64,000 nt of DNA from Gnetum montanum (lineage: Eukaryota > Streptophyta > Gnetopsida > Gnetales > Gnetaceae), in contig MNCI01003375.1 of assembly GCA_015680685.1 (NCBI GenBank), positions 115,264-179,263 on the forward strand. Direction: 5' to 3'. Numbering within the stretch: position 1 is the first letter of the stretch; the number at the start of each line of letters is the position of its first letter. A program made the position numbers and the translations under genes. Positions 43,973-57,200 of this stretch are shown here, piece by piece. The notes beneath the pieces were generated by a model. It was given only the letters and a program-made list of their open reading frames with translations, searched no databases and was not told where the DNA came from.

Positions 43973-46101
43973 CATCTTTTGGCATTTAGAATTTTTCCAT
44001 TAGTTGATGGAAATTCTAAAAAATTTGTTAATTGATAGAAAAATATAAAATTCATTAGGTGATAGAAAAATTTGAATTTGACATTTTGATGGGTGGGAAA
44101 AAATTTAAATTTCAAAATGCAATAGAATTTGACTAATGAGATAACTTGAGAGGTTGATAGTTATTGACATGAAAATTCATAATTAAGGGTGCATGCCATG
44201 GAGTAGTACTGGGATGAGTAACCTCTAGAGGAGCTCTCAAGAGGTCTCAAATTTCATGCCCAAACTTTTGAACTTTGGAAGCAATAAATTTTAATTTTGA
44301 CATCATTTTTTGATAAATGAAGAGTCATTTATAGTAGATTTTGACCTTTTAAATAGAATGGCAAAGTCAAATATACCCCATGGAGCTTTGAAAATTATTA
44401 TTTACTCATTTTCCTTAAACTATGCCTCAAGATCATTGGAAGCTCAATTTAGCATAACTCGGGTGTTTGATATCCATTTCTAACATATGAATAGTCATTT
44501 ATAATATTTTTTGTCCTTTTAAACACAATTGTAAGGTTAGATTGATTATCTAAATACATGATAATAAGGTGATATCTAAAATCATGCCTTAAGAGATCAT
44601 AACTGAGTTAGAATAACCATGCCTAATAATTTAATTATTGGGACTAACAAATCTAAGATCTTGGCCCATCTTAGGTCTTAAGATTAGGTGCTTAGCCTTT
44701 GCAAATTGATAGTCTTAGGTTACTAACCCCTAGTGTATCATTACTACACTGTTAGAGTTAATGTGTTAAGGGGGGTAGAAAGGCCATTTAGAGTGTAGGT
44801 AATGTAGCTAATTGTTATTTATCCAGCATATCAATCAATTGGGAAATTAGTTAGTAAACTAAAATGGTTAAAATAATATACATCAATTTAGCCTATAACT
44901 AGATCATATAGTAGAAGATCATGAAGAATCAAAATCTTATTCCAATAAGGTGTATGATATCCATGAAGAGAAATGATCAAGGAGAAAATCCAAGAACAAA
45001 AATAAAGGTGCAACATATAATGTACTTACAAGGTTCCTAACTAGTAAAAGACAACATCTACTATGTTCAAATTTGATTACCAAATCAACATGTCTAGATG
45101 TCAGACTTTGTCAAATAGCTTATTTGATTAAGGAAAGTTAAAGAACAAGTTATTTCTAACCCATATTGATCTTAACCTAGTGCCATTAATCCTCTATGGA
45201 GATTTTAATGTAAAAATCGAAAGTAGTGTTTATCAATTCTTAAAATATGAACATGTAGAAAAACCCTTAGAAGAGGAACTCGAATTAAAAAAGATGTTTC
45301 TAGTTTTCCATCAGATGATTCCATTGACTAGTGTATATTCCACTTACTTTGAACCTTTAGTAGAAAATACAACCCCTAGAATTAGAGAAAAGATGATGTT
45401 GATGGATAATAGTCATTAAGAACCATAATTCACCAATTATGTAGCCATGATTAATGAAGATGATTTAACATCATTCTTCATTAAGATCCTTGGCTATATT
45501 TGGTACACTGCTTGATTCTTCTAAGTTATCAAGTTGCTAGAGTTAATAACTAAGGAATAAATTGAGAAGCCAGATCAAGCCTTATCATCGTGGACAAGAC
45601 CATCTAACCATATACCCATTATGGCAAAACTATAATTACTTGCATTGATCCTCAAGATTGATCAAGATCAAGGAGTATCTTAATCTTACTTTCATTTATA
45701 ACCTTTCTATTTGGTTTCATTATTTAATTTATGTTTTAATTAGGAAGATAAAATATTTCTAGGTAATACAATTAGGGAAGAAAGATTTGTCCTACCTTCA
45801 CTTGGATAACTAGATATGAGTGTCCCTTTTTATAACCTTGGTTAGGATTGATGATTCATGGTTGGTAGATCTTTAATTCACCTCTAATCATTATCTATAG
45901 ATGAAGATAAGTATTGATAAAAAATAATTCTCATATGTTCTTCTTACTTATATTTTATTTGTAGAATAAGTAGGAGAACATTAGGATATTAAGCCATATT
46001 TCATAAGGAGAAATCCAAGTATTGAATAATTGGAACATGGAAGGAATAGTGGAGTTGGAGAAAGATCATTAATGTGAACTTGTTCAAGGATGAACAAAAC
46101 C
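43973..46101 (+). other. Second internal segment of the tRNA-Met element
   Basis: Mostly without readable frames. One 79-codon open frame at 45180-45419 (MPLILYGDFNVKIESS...) is the only stretch with protein-like composition; a few more codons can be read after its stop (TNYVAMINEDDL). I do not recognise the family. It may be a leftover of the element's polyprotein. Confidence 0.35.
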
Positions 46102-46115
46102 TAAGGAGGGTAGAT
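46102..46115 (+). other. Polypurine tract of the tRNA-Met element
   Basis: TAAGGAGGGTAGAT lies directly before the 3' LTR start TGTCACATC. Confidence 0.6.
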
Positions 46116-46634
46116 TGTCACATCTTCATTCTAAAATGGTACCATTCCATAATAAAGATGGTGTCTCTTCATAACAAATGTAATTTTTGTGATAAGACTT
46201 AAAAGGAAAAGTTGAAATTAAGACTTGAAAGGACACATTGTAATAATGGGCATGTCTCTTAAGGTGATCTTTGGGAGTCTAACCTAAGGTATTTGTACCT
46301 ATGCATTAAAGGTCATATTAGTAAGGGGTTGCAAAGCTAGTAAAGGTGAGTAACATATGTTAGGTAAAGCAACATAGAAAGGTGACTGGCAATCCCTTCT
46401 AGCTCATTGTAGGTCTAACTATGGTGGAAGTACTGGATTGTCTCTAAGAGAAAGATGTTGAAGGAAGATAACCCTTAGGAACTCTCAGAGAATGCCCCAT
46501 ATACATTATTCCACGTTAATAAAGTATTCTTTTCATTTTTCTTCTATATTTTCCTTATTATTTTTCTTTATGCATAATGTTGAATGTTACAAATATTTGA
46601 CATTTTTCATGACATCTGAAAATGGAATGTTACA
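46116..46634 (+). repeat. 3' LTR of the tRNA-Met element
   Basis: TGTCACATCTTC to GGAATGTTACA, 519 bp, homologous along its length to 37951-38471. Confidence 0.8.
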
Positions 46635-46689
46635 ATATGGATTTCAAGAGAAGGCAAAGTTGACATGCATCCTCTAATGATTCCTCCTT

Positions 46690-47880
46690 GTTTGATGACT
46701 ATGAAGAAGAACATAGAAGGATGAAAAGAAATTTGCTAACAATAGTAGGGAGAATGGATCAAAGGAAACCAAAACATGATCTTTAGTGAGACAAGCATGA
46801 TTCAAATATAAAAATTACCATGCCTAATAATGAGGATGAACCATTCTTAGCTACCAAGAATGCGATCTAGATAAAAGATATTATGTGTTTCCTACATGAA
46901 CATTGACCAATTAAGTGAAGAGTTAGTGTAGATCATTGGAGTCTAACTTCATCCATAGATAGAGCACTATGCTAGAGGTATTCAATAACAAATGCTAGAC
47001 ATATGTAAGAGTGTGAAATTTAAGGAAATAGACCCAAGGGTGGAAGTGCAAGACTCATAAATAACTAATATGCAATCTTGAATAGCTATTACTCATTGTT
47101 TCACTATGCCTAGACCATGACTTTTCCTAGAAGGAGCCAATTTGCCACATTGTCAATTGGCTATAGAATAAGACTCATGAAATTTTTAGAGTCTATGTTC
47201 AAGGAAGACTCAGAATTAAATGTTCATTGAGTGAAAAATCTAATTGATTAAGTGGAAAAAAAAGAAAAATTAAGGAAACCATGGAATGTAGAAGAATATA
47301 ACAAGGACTCATCCATAAGAAAAAAGAAGTTAGAACATGTGATATTTAATATGAATCATTATAAGAGATGATTCAATAAAAGGCTTTTCCAAATACAAAT
47401 ATTAATTTGAAATTTTTGTTAAGATCAATAAAATGTAAGATGTGGTTATTAAAAAAATTACAAACACATTAAGAATCATGTTGGAATGTAAAGAGGTAAA
47501 AGTAGTAGTAGTAAATTAGAAAGAAGAAAATTAAAAGAAAAAGGATTTCTATAAGTAGAAAGAAAACGTGGGTGTGGTTAAGAAGGTGTCTAATTTTGAT
47601 TCAAATAGGAATGATGACTACAAAGTCTATTAATATAAACATCCAAAAGGGATTTTCCAGTCATGTTCTAGATGATTATCTTAGTGCAAGAGTCACACAA
47701 CTATGCCCTTAATCCAAAGCTCATAAAAAAGTAGATGTTAAAAATGTTGCTATATCCACAAGGCAATTACAAGAGGTCCAATTAACCATAGTACTATTCA
47801 AATAATTCATTATTACAACTTCAAGAGTAATATCAATTGTAGTATCCAAACCCACAGTCGTGGGGGATGCCACCATTTAG
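46690..47880 (+). pseudogene. gag: Decayed gag C-terminal half, plus strand
   Basis: Fragments line up in order with the 14-kb Gag: SMFKEDSELNVH (versus YAQGRLSELRSH), VEEYNKDSSIRKKK (versus VEEYNRDPSLRKKG), YKHPKGI at the knuckle, ALNPKLI, then PQSWGMPPF at 47850-47878. No LTRs were found next to it. It is the opposite orientation to the other Gag copies. Confidence 0.6.
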
Positions 47881-48795
47881 AAAATAATATTCTTATCACT
47901 AGATGGATTCTTATGGCTATTATTTACAAAAATGTGTTTCTTCCACTAGTCTTGCTACCCATACAACTCATTATTATTATCCTTCCAAATATCATCAACC
48001 TACTACCCCATAATATGAATATTCTTTTTACACTTCTCATCCTTAAAAAAATCCACCTAATCAGCCTCTTCAACTTGGTCCATCATTGCCAATGTTGTTA
48101 ATATTTTTGGAAATGTTTAAATTTTGTTTTTATTATTTTTTAATTAAATTTTTCAAAGGCTACTTTAGCCTAATTTTGTAAAACCTGTAAAAGGCTCACA
48201 AGCCAATGGTAAAGGTTTAAAAAACCATAAAATAACATAGATATAGTAGTTTATAATCCTCATGTTACTTAGTCCATGGTATGTTAGTTAAAGTTATGAA
48301 GTCATGTGGTTTAGTTCCATGTTTGGTGCATATATATTCATGTTCTAAGGTTTATAACCTTATGTTTTTCTCATTTATTATTTTTATGCATGTGGCAAGA
48401 CTAGTGGAGTCATTCTCATAATGTGTGGGAGTTATAAACATCAATGGATGTTATTTGTATTAAACTTATTTATGATGTAAGAAGTAATGTGCTTATAGTA
48501 CTAGACTTTGAATTGATAAATAATAAATTTTTCAAGTAGGATATTATATATATGATATTGTAGCTATCATATTGTAGGTTCTGATGCAATGTATCGAAGG
48601 ATGGTTTTGGCTCTTAATATTGCCTAACTATCACATTGAATGCATCTTTTAGTCATAATTGTAGCTAGACTTTGTCAATTTTATTTAACAATTTTAGTAG
48701 TAGTTAGTGAGTGCCCATAGTTTGGATTCAAACTAGTTGTCTATCTTATTCAAGTGGCTTATACCTAGACACATTCTAATATAACAATAATCTTA
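47881..48795. other. AT-rich spacer, no feature recognised
   Basis: Short open frames without motifs. It could hide a decayed LTR of the following gag copy, but no LTR ends were found. Confidence 0.35.
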
Positions 48796-50950
48796 AGATT
48801 ATTTCTTATTCTCATAGGGTTGATTTCCCATCTACTAATAACACTATAAATGATAGCTATAGGACCAATTATAATAATGATGCTAATGTACTCTATCAAA
48901 TGAAAGTCATTCACCATTATCTAGATTCCTACTATTTCAAATTCACCTTTGTCTTCCATTAGGATGAACAAATGAGATGTTAGAACCTCTAAGAAAACAT
49001 TATGTTGCTACTTGATAATGGAGGTCCATCAATGCTCACCATAACATTGATTAAGAAAGGGGTGGAACCTATTGTAAATCAGTACAAAGTACTTGATGAA
49101 ATGTCTAGATGATAAAAGCCCATAAAAGCCTAACATAGCCTAGATTATTTCATGGATGTTTAATATGAATTTGCTAAGGGTAAGCACATTGACATTTCCT
49201 TGACATCTCAATTAGAAAAGGAGAACATTGATTAGCAAACAAGAAGATCCAATCATTAATAACCTTCTATCTTTAACATTGATGAAACTAGTAATCGTTG
49301 ACTATGTTTTGCCTTAGCAAGTAACTAAAGAATAGGTGGAATAGGATCCAACATGTAGAAGACCTTTAAGCCTAGGTCCTCTAGTAGGAAAAGAAGAGAC
49401 AATCAGAGGGATCATGAAAGGATAGAAAATCAACATGGATATTCTAATTTTTCATTCTCTTTATCATCCTCATTGTCTAGCTTTAACAAGGATGAACATA
49501 GATTGGGAGATGGGACTGCAAATAGGGGATAAGATCAACAACTTGTTAGAGATGGAAGAAGAAACTAGGATAGATAGCTTGGTACAAATAGTGATGAAGA
49601 TAGAGAAAGAAATGGAAATGAAAATAAAGAAAGATATTGAGGCCATAGACATGGTAGAAGGCATGGAAGAGAACATAAAGGGAGTCATGATCATGATGAA
49701 GACTATGATGAATTCCTTTTGGCTACTAAAATCATGATTAATATTAGGGAGGCTATTTGCATTCCAACCAGTCATAAGAAGAAGAGGCACATTAAGGTGT
49801 TAAACATGAACAACATTTCTCAATTTGAGGAAGGCAATAATATAGATTTTCAAAATCATTTTCAAGTCTTCCATGATGTGTGCACCTTACAAAACATTTA
49901 AAACAAATGACATAAGCTCAAGTTATTTCCAAGGACACTTATCAAGAAAGCTTAATGTTAATATAGATCCTTAGAACTAGATTCCATTTGCCAATGAAGC
50001 ATAATGTTGGAGCTTTCTAATGATAAGTACTACACTTACTAAAGGATATCCAATTTGAGAAAGTAGATTCAAGGATGGAGATAAGGGAACCTTGAATCCC
50101 TTAAGGTATCCTTAGGTATATAATATTTAGTGTTACATAGATTCCTAGTCCATGGCTTCTCTTAATAGAAATAATTAAGACATATCATAAATGTTCTACA
50201 GAACAAAACACATGAGACTCTTAGGATGTATGTCCAAGGAAGATTATAACAAATGTGAACCCATTGAATTGAATCCATAAGATCATTGATGAGGTAACTA
50301 AAGAGGAAGAAGAAGTCAAGAAGAGGAAAAGTGTAGATAGGTGCAATGGAGATCTATTTCTTTATAAGAGGGATGTGCATATTTGTGAGATAAGGAAAGA
50401 AAAAGATTTAATGGAACAAGAAATCCAAAAAAAACTTAGCTAATCCAAAATATATATATCAAAGATAGTGGCCAAGGTTGAGAAAGTATGGAACTTTGTG
50501 GATGAGAAATTTACAACCACATTGAAAATAATAGAAAAAAATATAAAAAAAGAACTTGAAAAAGAGAAGAAGAAGAAGAAAGAAACTAGAAGAGACATGT
50601 ATAAGAAGAAAGAAAAAGCTATTGAAATTAAAGAGGTTTCTAATTTCAACTTAGAAGGGGAAGATAAGTGCAGTTTATACCAATATGTACATTCCAAAGG
50701 ATGTTGCCCCATCATGATACACTTGTAACAATTAGGAGCATATGCTTTAAATCCCAACTTCATCAAGAACTAGATGCCAAGAATATTTCCTTATTCTCAA
50801 GGCAATTACAAATAACTCTACCAACAACAATAATATTATCCAAGTGGGGCTTCTTCTCACTCTCAAGAGCAAAACTAATAGTAGTGATAAAATCCATTGT
50901 CATGGAGGATGCCACCACTTATGCACTATTATCCTTATAGGTAATTTGAT
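48796..50950 (+). pseudogene. gag: Decayed full-length gag, plus strand
   Basis: It begins with FKFTFVFH-DEQM and ENIMLLLDNGGPSMLTITL (cf. LDFTFILHQDEQLRW in the 14-kb copy), then a charged low-complexity part, then MNNISQFEEGNNIDFQNHFQ and VFHDVCTLQNI (49800-49900). After decayed capsid blocks come AKVEKVWNFVDEKFTTTLKI (50470) and the knuckle CSLYQYVHSKGCC (50660-50700). It ends near GTCATGGAGGATGCC at 50900. Very AT-rich and full of stops, suggesting great age. Confidence 0.65.
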
Positions 50951-51895
50951 TCATATGGTTATTATGTGTAACAACCTATTCTTCTAAGTGATGCCTTTGC
51001 TCATGCATCTTCTCACTACTAGGAATTTGAGGATTCCAGGATGAGTTTAATCAAGTTGAATTGATAAAATATTAATAAATAATATAAGCATGCAAAACAT
51101 GATTATAAAAGTTTATGGAGATGAAAATTATAATGAAATAAAAAGAATATAACTCACATTGATCCACAAACAATCCTATGAGCATGTATATAATAATGTG
51201 AACATCATATACTAGGAAATTATATGCAAATGTCATGCTAATATCTAATCATATATTAAGATAACATTAGTTATGAAGTCAAATAGTTAATATAGTGAGA
51301 TACAATGTAAAGAAAAAGATACTGAGATAGAGATTTTTATATAGATAAGTTAGAAATAAGAGTGAAGATCACAATTAATAATTGTAAGGATTGGAGTCAA
51401 TAGTTTGGGTCCATACATCACACTATGAAGTGTGTGTGAAATTTTCATAGTGACTTCTTTTTTAAGGCTCAATCAAGCAAGGGATACATCTTTAGGTAAT
51501 AGTCATAAACTAATCATACAGTAATATAATTAGTCTTGATTATATAAACCATCATAGTTGTATAAATAGGTATGTATCACTCATGTGGAGGTTGATGTTT
51601 AACATAAAATCCTTAACACTTTTCCTCAAACTTAATGTAGAAAAATTATCTAATAAGATCTGAATTTTACGTTATATAAAAACTTGTCTATGGCTATAAA
51701 ATTCTCATCCAAGCATCTTTGTTTAGATAAAAATTACGGAGGGATTTATTAGATCATTAAACTTGCTTCCCTTTAATCTTATATTTATGTTAGAAAAATT
51801 AAAGTTTGAAAAAGAACTCATCCATGAGATTTGGCAAAGTTTTACAGCCAACTATCAACTTGATGCTAACACTTCTTATTTTATATCTAGGCTTG
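50951..51895. other. AT-rich spacer, nothing recognised
   Basis: No open frame or repeat of note. Confidence 0.4.
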
Positions 51896-54205
51896 GGACA
51901 AGACACATATAAGGATAGAACGTTTAATTATATATAAGAGTGGTATGGATAAAGGAAAAATTGATTATTTCTTGTTGTAAAAAAGAGACTAGGCCATGTG
52001 CAAAGAATGCAAGGTTATACTTGGAGAATGTGTTGTAGCCTAGCATCAACTAATGGTCATGGATTTAGCCACACAAAGCTTTTAATGGTAGGATGAGAAA
52101 AGAGACCATATGCAATAAATGTTAGAATTTGAAGGAAGATAACATCATCTTATTCAAAGAACAATTGCTTTACGAAGGCACCTCTAATTAGGATTGCTGT
52201 GCAAATTTAATTTGGGATCAAATGAAAAGTTACATTTAGAAAATTAGAAATAACATTTTGAGTGCAAAAAAAGTCAAAATGTACATCCTAAAAGAGATAT
52301 GATGGTGGAGTGATGAAATGCAATATGCTATCCAAAGCAAGAAAAAATGCTTTAAGGCATAGTAGTCAAGTAATAGCCAAGAAAATAATCTATTACACAA
52401 AATGGCAAAGGTGGAAACTATAGTATTAGCTAAAGTCAAAACTAAGAACTTGGATAACTTTTATAAGAAATTAAAAATAAAGGAAGGAGATAAATTTATT
52501 TATAAATAGGAAAAAATATAAAACAAAAAAATGTAAGGATATTGATTATGTCAAATGCATCAAGGAAGTAGATGAAAATTTTTTGATAAAAGACAATAAA
52601 ATTTTGGATAAGTAAAAACATTATTTTCAAGAATTATTAAATGAAGATTTTCTAAGAAAATACATCCAAGAAGAAGAACCAAATTTTATTTTATTTAATG
52701 AACTTACCTTCTGTGACGTGAAGACAAGCTTGTTAAAAATGCGAAATGGAAATGCTGTTGGAGTAGATAACATTCCTATAGAAGCTTGGAAAGTATTGAG
52801 AGATACATGAGTTTCTTGGCTGATACAATTATTTTACAAAATTTTAAAGAATGAAGAAATGTCCAAAATTAGAGGAAAAGCTTTATTGTTTCCATTTATA
52901 AAAATAAAGGAGATTTACAAAATTGTACAAACTATAAAAAGATCAAATTAATGAGCTATACTATGAAGCTTTGGGAGAGAGTTATAGAGTATCATGTCAA
53001 ACTTGAATCAATAATATCAGAAAATCAGTTTGGATTTGTGTGAGAGAGACCTACTATAGAGGCTATTTTCTTGATATGGTTGTTGGAGAAACTCAGAAAA
53101 CATAGAACAAATCTACATATGATCTTCATTAACTTAGAATAATGATATGATAAAGCATCTAGACATATTATCTAGTGTAGCTTGTGGAGGAAAAACATCC
53201 TTGATAAATATATTAAAGTGATTCAATTCATATATGAAGGAGCTACCACTAAAATTAGAATAATTTATGGGATAACATATGACTTTCTAGTCATAGTAGG
53301 TTTATATCAAAGGTGTGCACTTAATCTATACTTATTTGCCTTTATTATGGATGAATTAACAAAGTAGATACAGATGTAATCCCTTAGTGTATGCTATTTA
53401 TGGATGATCATATGTTGGTGGATATAGCTCAAGAAAATATTGGTTCTAAAATGGAGAAGCAGAGATATGATCTAGAATCAAAAGGTTTAAAAATTAGTAG
53501 AAGTAAGATAAAATATATGGAATGTAATTTTAATAATAGTATAAATAATGGTGAAATAGAAACAATAATTCAAGGCAAAAAACTACCTCATTACAAATAG
53601 TTTCGATACCTAGGATCAATCCTCCAATCATATAGTAAAATTGATAAAGCTATAAGAAATAGAATTGAGGCAAAATGATCAAAATGAGGATGAGTTAGTG
53701 GTGTTCTATGTGATAAAAGAATACCAATAAAATTTAAGGGTAAATTTTATAGGATAGCAATTAAGCTAACTATATTATATGATACTAAATGTTGGGCAAT
53801 ACAAAAGAGGCATGGATAGAAAATTAGTGTGGCAAAAAAAGTGAATGCTTCGATGGATGTTGAATGTTATTAGAAGAGATAAACTACATAACACATATAA
53901 CAAAGATAGACTTGGAGTGGCTTCTATTTTAGATAAGCTATAGGAATGGTGGATTAGATGGTTTGGACATGTGCAAAGAAGATTTGACAAGGAGTCTATA
54001 AATAAATGTTATTAGATTATTATTTCAAGAAAGCCACCAAAAGAAAGATTAAAGAAGACATATGAAAAATGAATGAAGATGATTTGAAGAAATTGTAAAT
54101 AAACAAAGATCTAGCTTTCTATAGAGGCAATGAAGAAAAATAACTCATGTGGCTAAGCACATTTTATTGGAACAAGACTAGGATGATGATGATATGATGC
54201 TTAAA
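51896..54205 (+). mobile_element. 5'-truncated RTE-clade LINE, inactive
   Basis: A non-LTR retrotransposon reading rightward. The end of the endonuclease is visible: LIIYKSGMDKGKIDYFLL (51930-51985), then CKECKVILGECVV near 52000. The reverse transcriptase runs from about 52730 to 53600: GNAVGVDNIPIEAWKVL, NQFGFV, YIKVIQFIYEGATTKIR, LYQRCALNLYLFAFIMDELT, the catalytic MLFMDDHMLV (53389-53420) and DLESKGLKISRSKIKYMECN. C-terminal blocks (WWIRWFGHVQRR-like, 53950) follow. It ends in a short GATGATGATGATATGATG tail at 54180-54200. There are many stops and frameshifts; the first part of the endonuclease is missing. Confidence 0.83.
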
Positions 54206-57200
54206 AAATTATATGCATAAATATCACAATTAAAGGAAACCTAAATTGTGCTAATTGAAGTTCCCTCTTCTATTCACATTTATAATCTTAGCAAGTATGA
54301 GTATAATATAAAACTTATATATTTTTTTAAGCTAGCAAACCCATTTATTAGAACTTTTAACATTCATTTTGAAGGTTATGATTTTCTATTTATTGAACTT
54401 TCTTATTTATATCTTTAATATAACATTTACTCCTTAAAATAGACAATAAAGAAACTTCTATTGAAAAAATATTTTAGTTGATATTTCTCTTGGAGATGTG
54501 GATAACATAATACATTGTAAATACATAACAAAATTGAGATAGAAAATCACAAGAAGCCACAGATCTTCAAAAGTTATCACTTAACAAAACCTATTGAAGA
54601 TCATTCATTACTTTATTTATCAAGCTTAAAATCTAACATAACATCAAATTCATAGAGTTTAGAATCATCATCGATTTTTTGACTCCTCCATGATTTGAAA
54701 AGAAGGGGGTTGAGATACTTCCTTTACAACTATGAAAGATTGAGGGGGAGTAGAAGAGGAAGATGCAAGGTAAGAAGATGTAGAGACCATGATCTTTAGT
54801 TTTATTGTAGTTACCTATTTAAGTACAACCTAATTTATGGTTAAAGGAGGAATTAGAATAGTTATATTATTATTAATTAAAACATTTAAGAGCTTATGAA
54901 CCTATGTAGCAATCTGCACAAAATTTGATGATGGTTTTACTTGCTAAAGTAATTAATGGATCTTCTTTTTAGCTTTTAGATCACTTAGAGTTGTCTCATT
55001 CTCTTTCTAAAAATTTTCCTTGGTTTCAATATTAATATTAACATTTTTCGTAATTGAAGCAAGGCTTTCTAATGTGAATTTCTTTACATGGTTCACCTTG
55101 TTTAGATATTTAATTATTGAGATCATGCTATGCTATAAATCTTTATTTTTCTCTTCTACTAATTGCAGTTGTATAACGTTATCTATGGTAGGTGGAAGAT
55201 ATGTAGAATTTTTTAGCAACAAAAATTCCTTTATATCTTGCTTTCCTCCTTTTAAAAATGCAAAAATTACATTTTTGTATTCTTCAAATTGCTTCTAGAA
55301 TGAGCTATTTAATGGTCCTTGGATCTTTAGGTCTCTAAAATTTTAGTTTAATTTATCCACATATGCCAAAGTATTATAGTGCATGGATTGGGCTTTTACT
55401 AGCTCCTCCTATATCTTCATGCCTTACATGAAATATGTTGATGAGTGTAATCTAAACTAGGTTAGGTGCATTAGATATTGTAGGATGTCATCTCATTTGT
55501 GATGGACCTATGACTCATATCTGAGAGCCAAGGGTAAAATGAGTAAAACATATATAGACAAATCAATGGACCAATGGACTCATCAAGTACCTTTGTTTAG
55601 TTCCAATAGTTTCCAATAAATGGTTGTTACCTATCAATCATGTGACTAGAACATGATAATAAAATTTAGTAATTAACTACAATAACCATAAGTCAGATCC
55701 TAAACCTTATATTAATCGAATGGAAAACTATGCCACTACACAAGCTAAGGACTCACACCTTACATTCTTGTAGAGAGTTTTTGAGTGAAGTTGCTAATGG
55801 GACATCCATAGCTTGGAGCTTCAATCTCATACACCATTTAATTCAACATAGCTTTAGCTTCTCTTGAAAATAAGGAGGTGGAATAAGTTAAAGATTCTAA
55901 GGAAGAAAGTGTAAGGGATCCAAAAGTCCTTGAGGTAATGATGAAAATTAAATTTATAAAGGATCACTAGCCATAGCTGAACTTGGGACAACTAGCTATT
56001 GGTTAAAAAAATACAAATGATACATTTAGATTAGGTCATTAGTAGTAGCTAGCTATGAAACATCTAGTGACTAGTTGTAATTCTAATTTTAGTATCATTG
56101 ATCATCATAATCTTATGAACTAGTCACAACATGTCATATTCTTTCTTGTTAGATTTTTTAGGCTTGAAATTGTTGGTATGTATCTATTTGTTCATCCATC
56201 TAGCATTGGTTGTTCCATCCTTCTTTGTACATACCTAGTGAATTCGATAAAAGAGGCTATCAACTCATTATTTAAGCCTCAAACTTACGTCACTGTATGC
56301 TCTGTAACCTAGAGTAGTTATCAACTAGTTCTAATTCAAAAATTTCATGTTGCTATGGATCGTTGTATTTGGAACAACTAGTGACTAGTCATTACCTACA
56401 CTAACTACCAATTTGAGCCATTAGTTTTAAGATTAAGTTGTATACATAAGTTACCAAATTTCTTTCCATATAGTTCTTATAATGTTATTAAATTGTAAAA
56501 ATTTAAGATTGTTGTTATTATGAACTGCACATCACTATGAGGCTCATCATTACCTTAAACTAGTATTTTTCTAGTCTTAGATGAAAAAAATATGAAATAT
56601 GAAGTATGATCATCATGTATTGATAATTCCAAAAATTAACAATTAGCTCAAAACTAAGAATTCAAGGCTGGCAGGTTCAACATAAATAAGACTTACATTT
56701 CCATTAAGTAAAAAGTTACTACTTGTGAGTAGGGAAGAGTTCTTAACAAAACATTATGATGTACATAAGAATATCATTTTATAAATCAAATAGCACATAT
56801 ACAATCAACTTTATAATTTACTATTCATTCCTTTTATTAAGAAAAATTACTTCTCATAGTAAGCAACATAAAATGATTTAGTAGTTCATAGGATTTAAGA
56901 GCAAACCATTTGCACATCAATTGATAAGACAAAGTTATCCACAAAAAAAAAAAAAAAAAAAAAAAAAAAATAGACGTACAAGATGCCTTTCTAGCCCCAC
57001 AACTATTATAAGCAAAGTAACATTTAACATTTAACACATCGTTGCTCATTTGATCTTCACTACTTCCTCATCTAGAGGTTACCTTAAAAGTTTCAATGTT
57101 CTTCTCATTAGAGGATGATGTATTAACATATTTTGGATAGTTGGACAAATTCTATAATGCATTCCATTGTGTGGTCATGTCATCAAAATGCACCTAGATT

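Larger units (their letters stand above)
37946..46639 (+). mobile_element. Plus-strand LTR element with tRNA-Met primer site, split by a nested element
   Basis: 5' LTR 37951-38471 and 3' LTR 46116-46634 begin TGTCA and end GTTACA, a lineage different from the TGATG...CATCA elements. A primer site like the initiator tRNA-Met type follows the first LTR, and a purine tract TAAGGAGGGTAGAT precedes the second. The flanks ACACG (37946-37950) and ATATG (46635-46639) fit one target duplication after two C-to-T changes. The internal region (about 4.2 kb without the nested element at 40491-43972) shows no RT or integrase that I recognise. The superfamily is left open. Confidence 0.72.
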
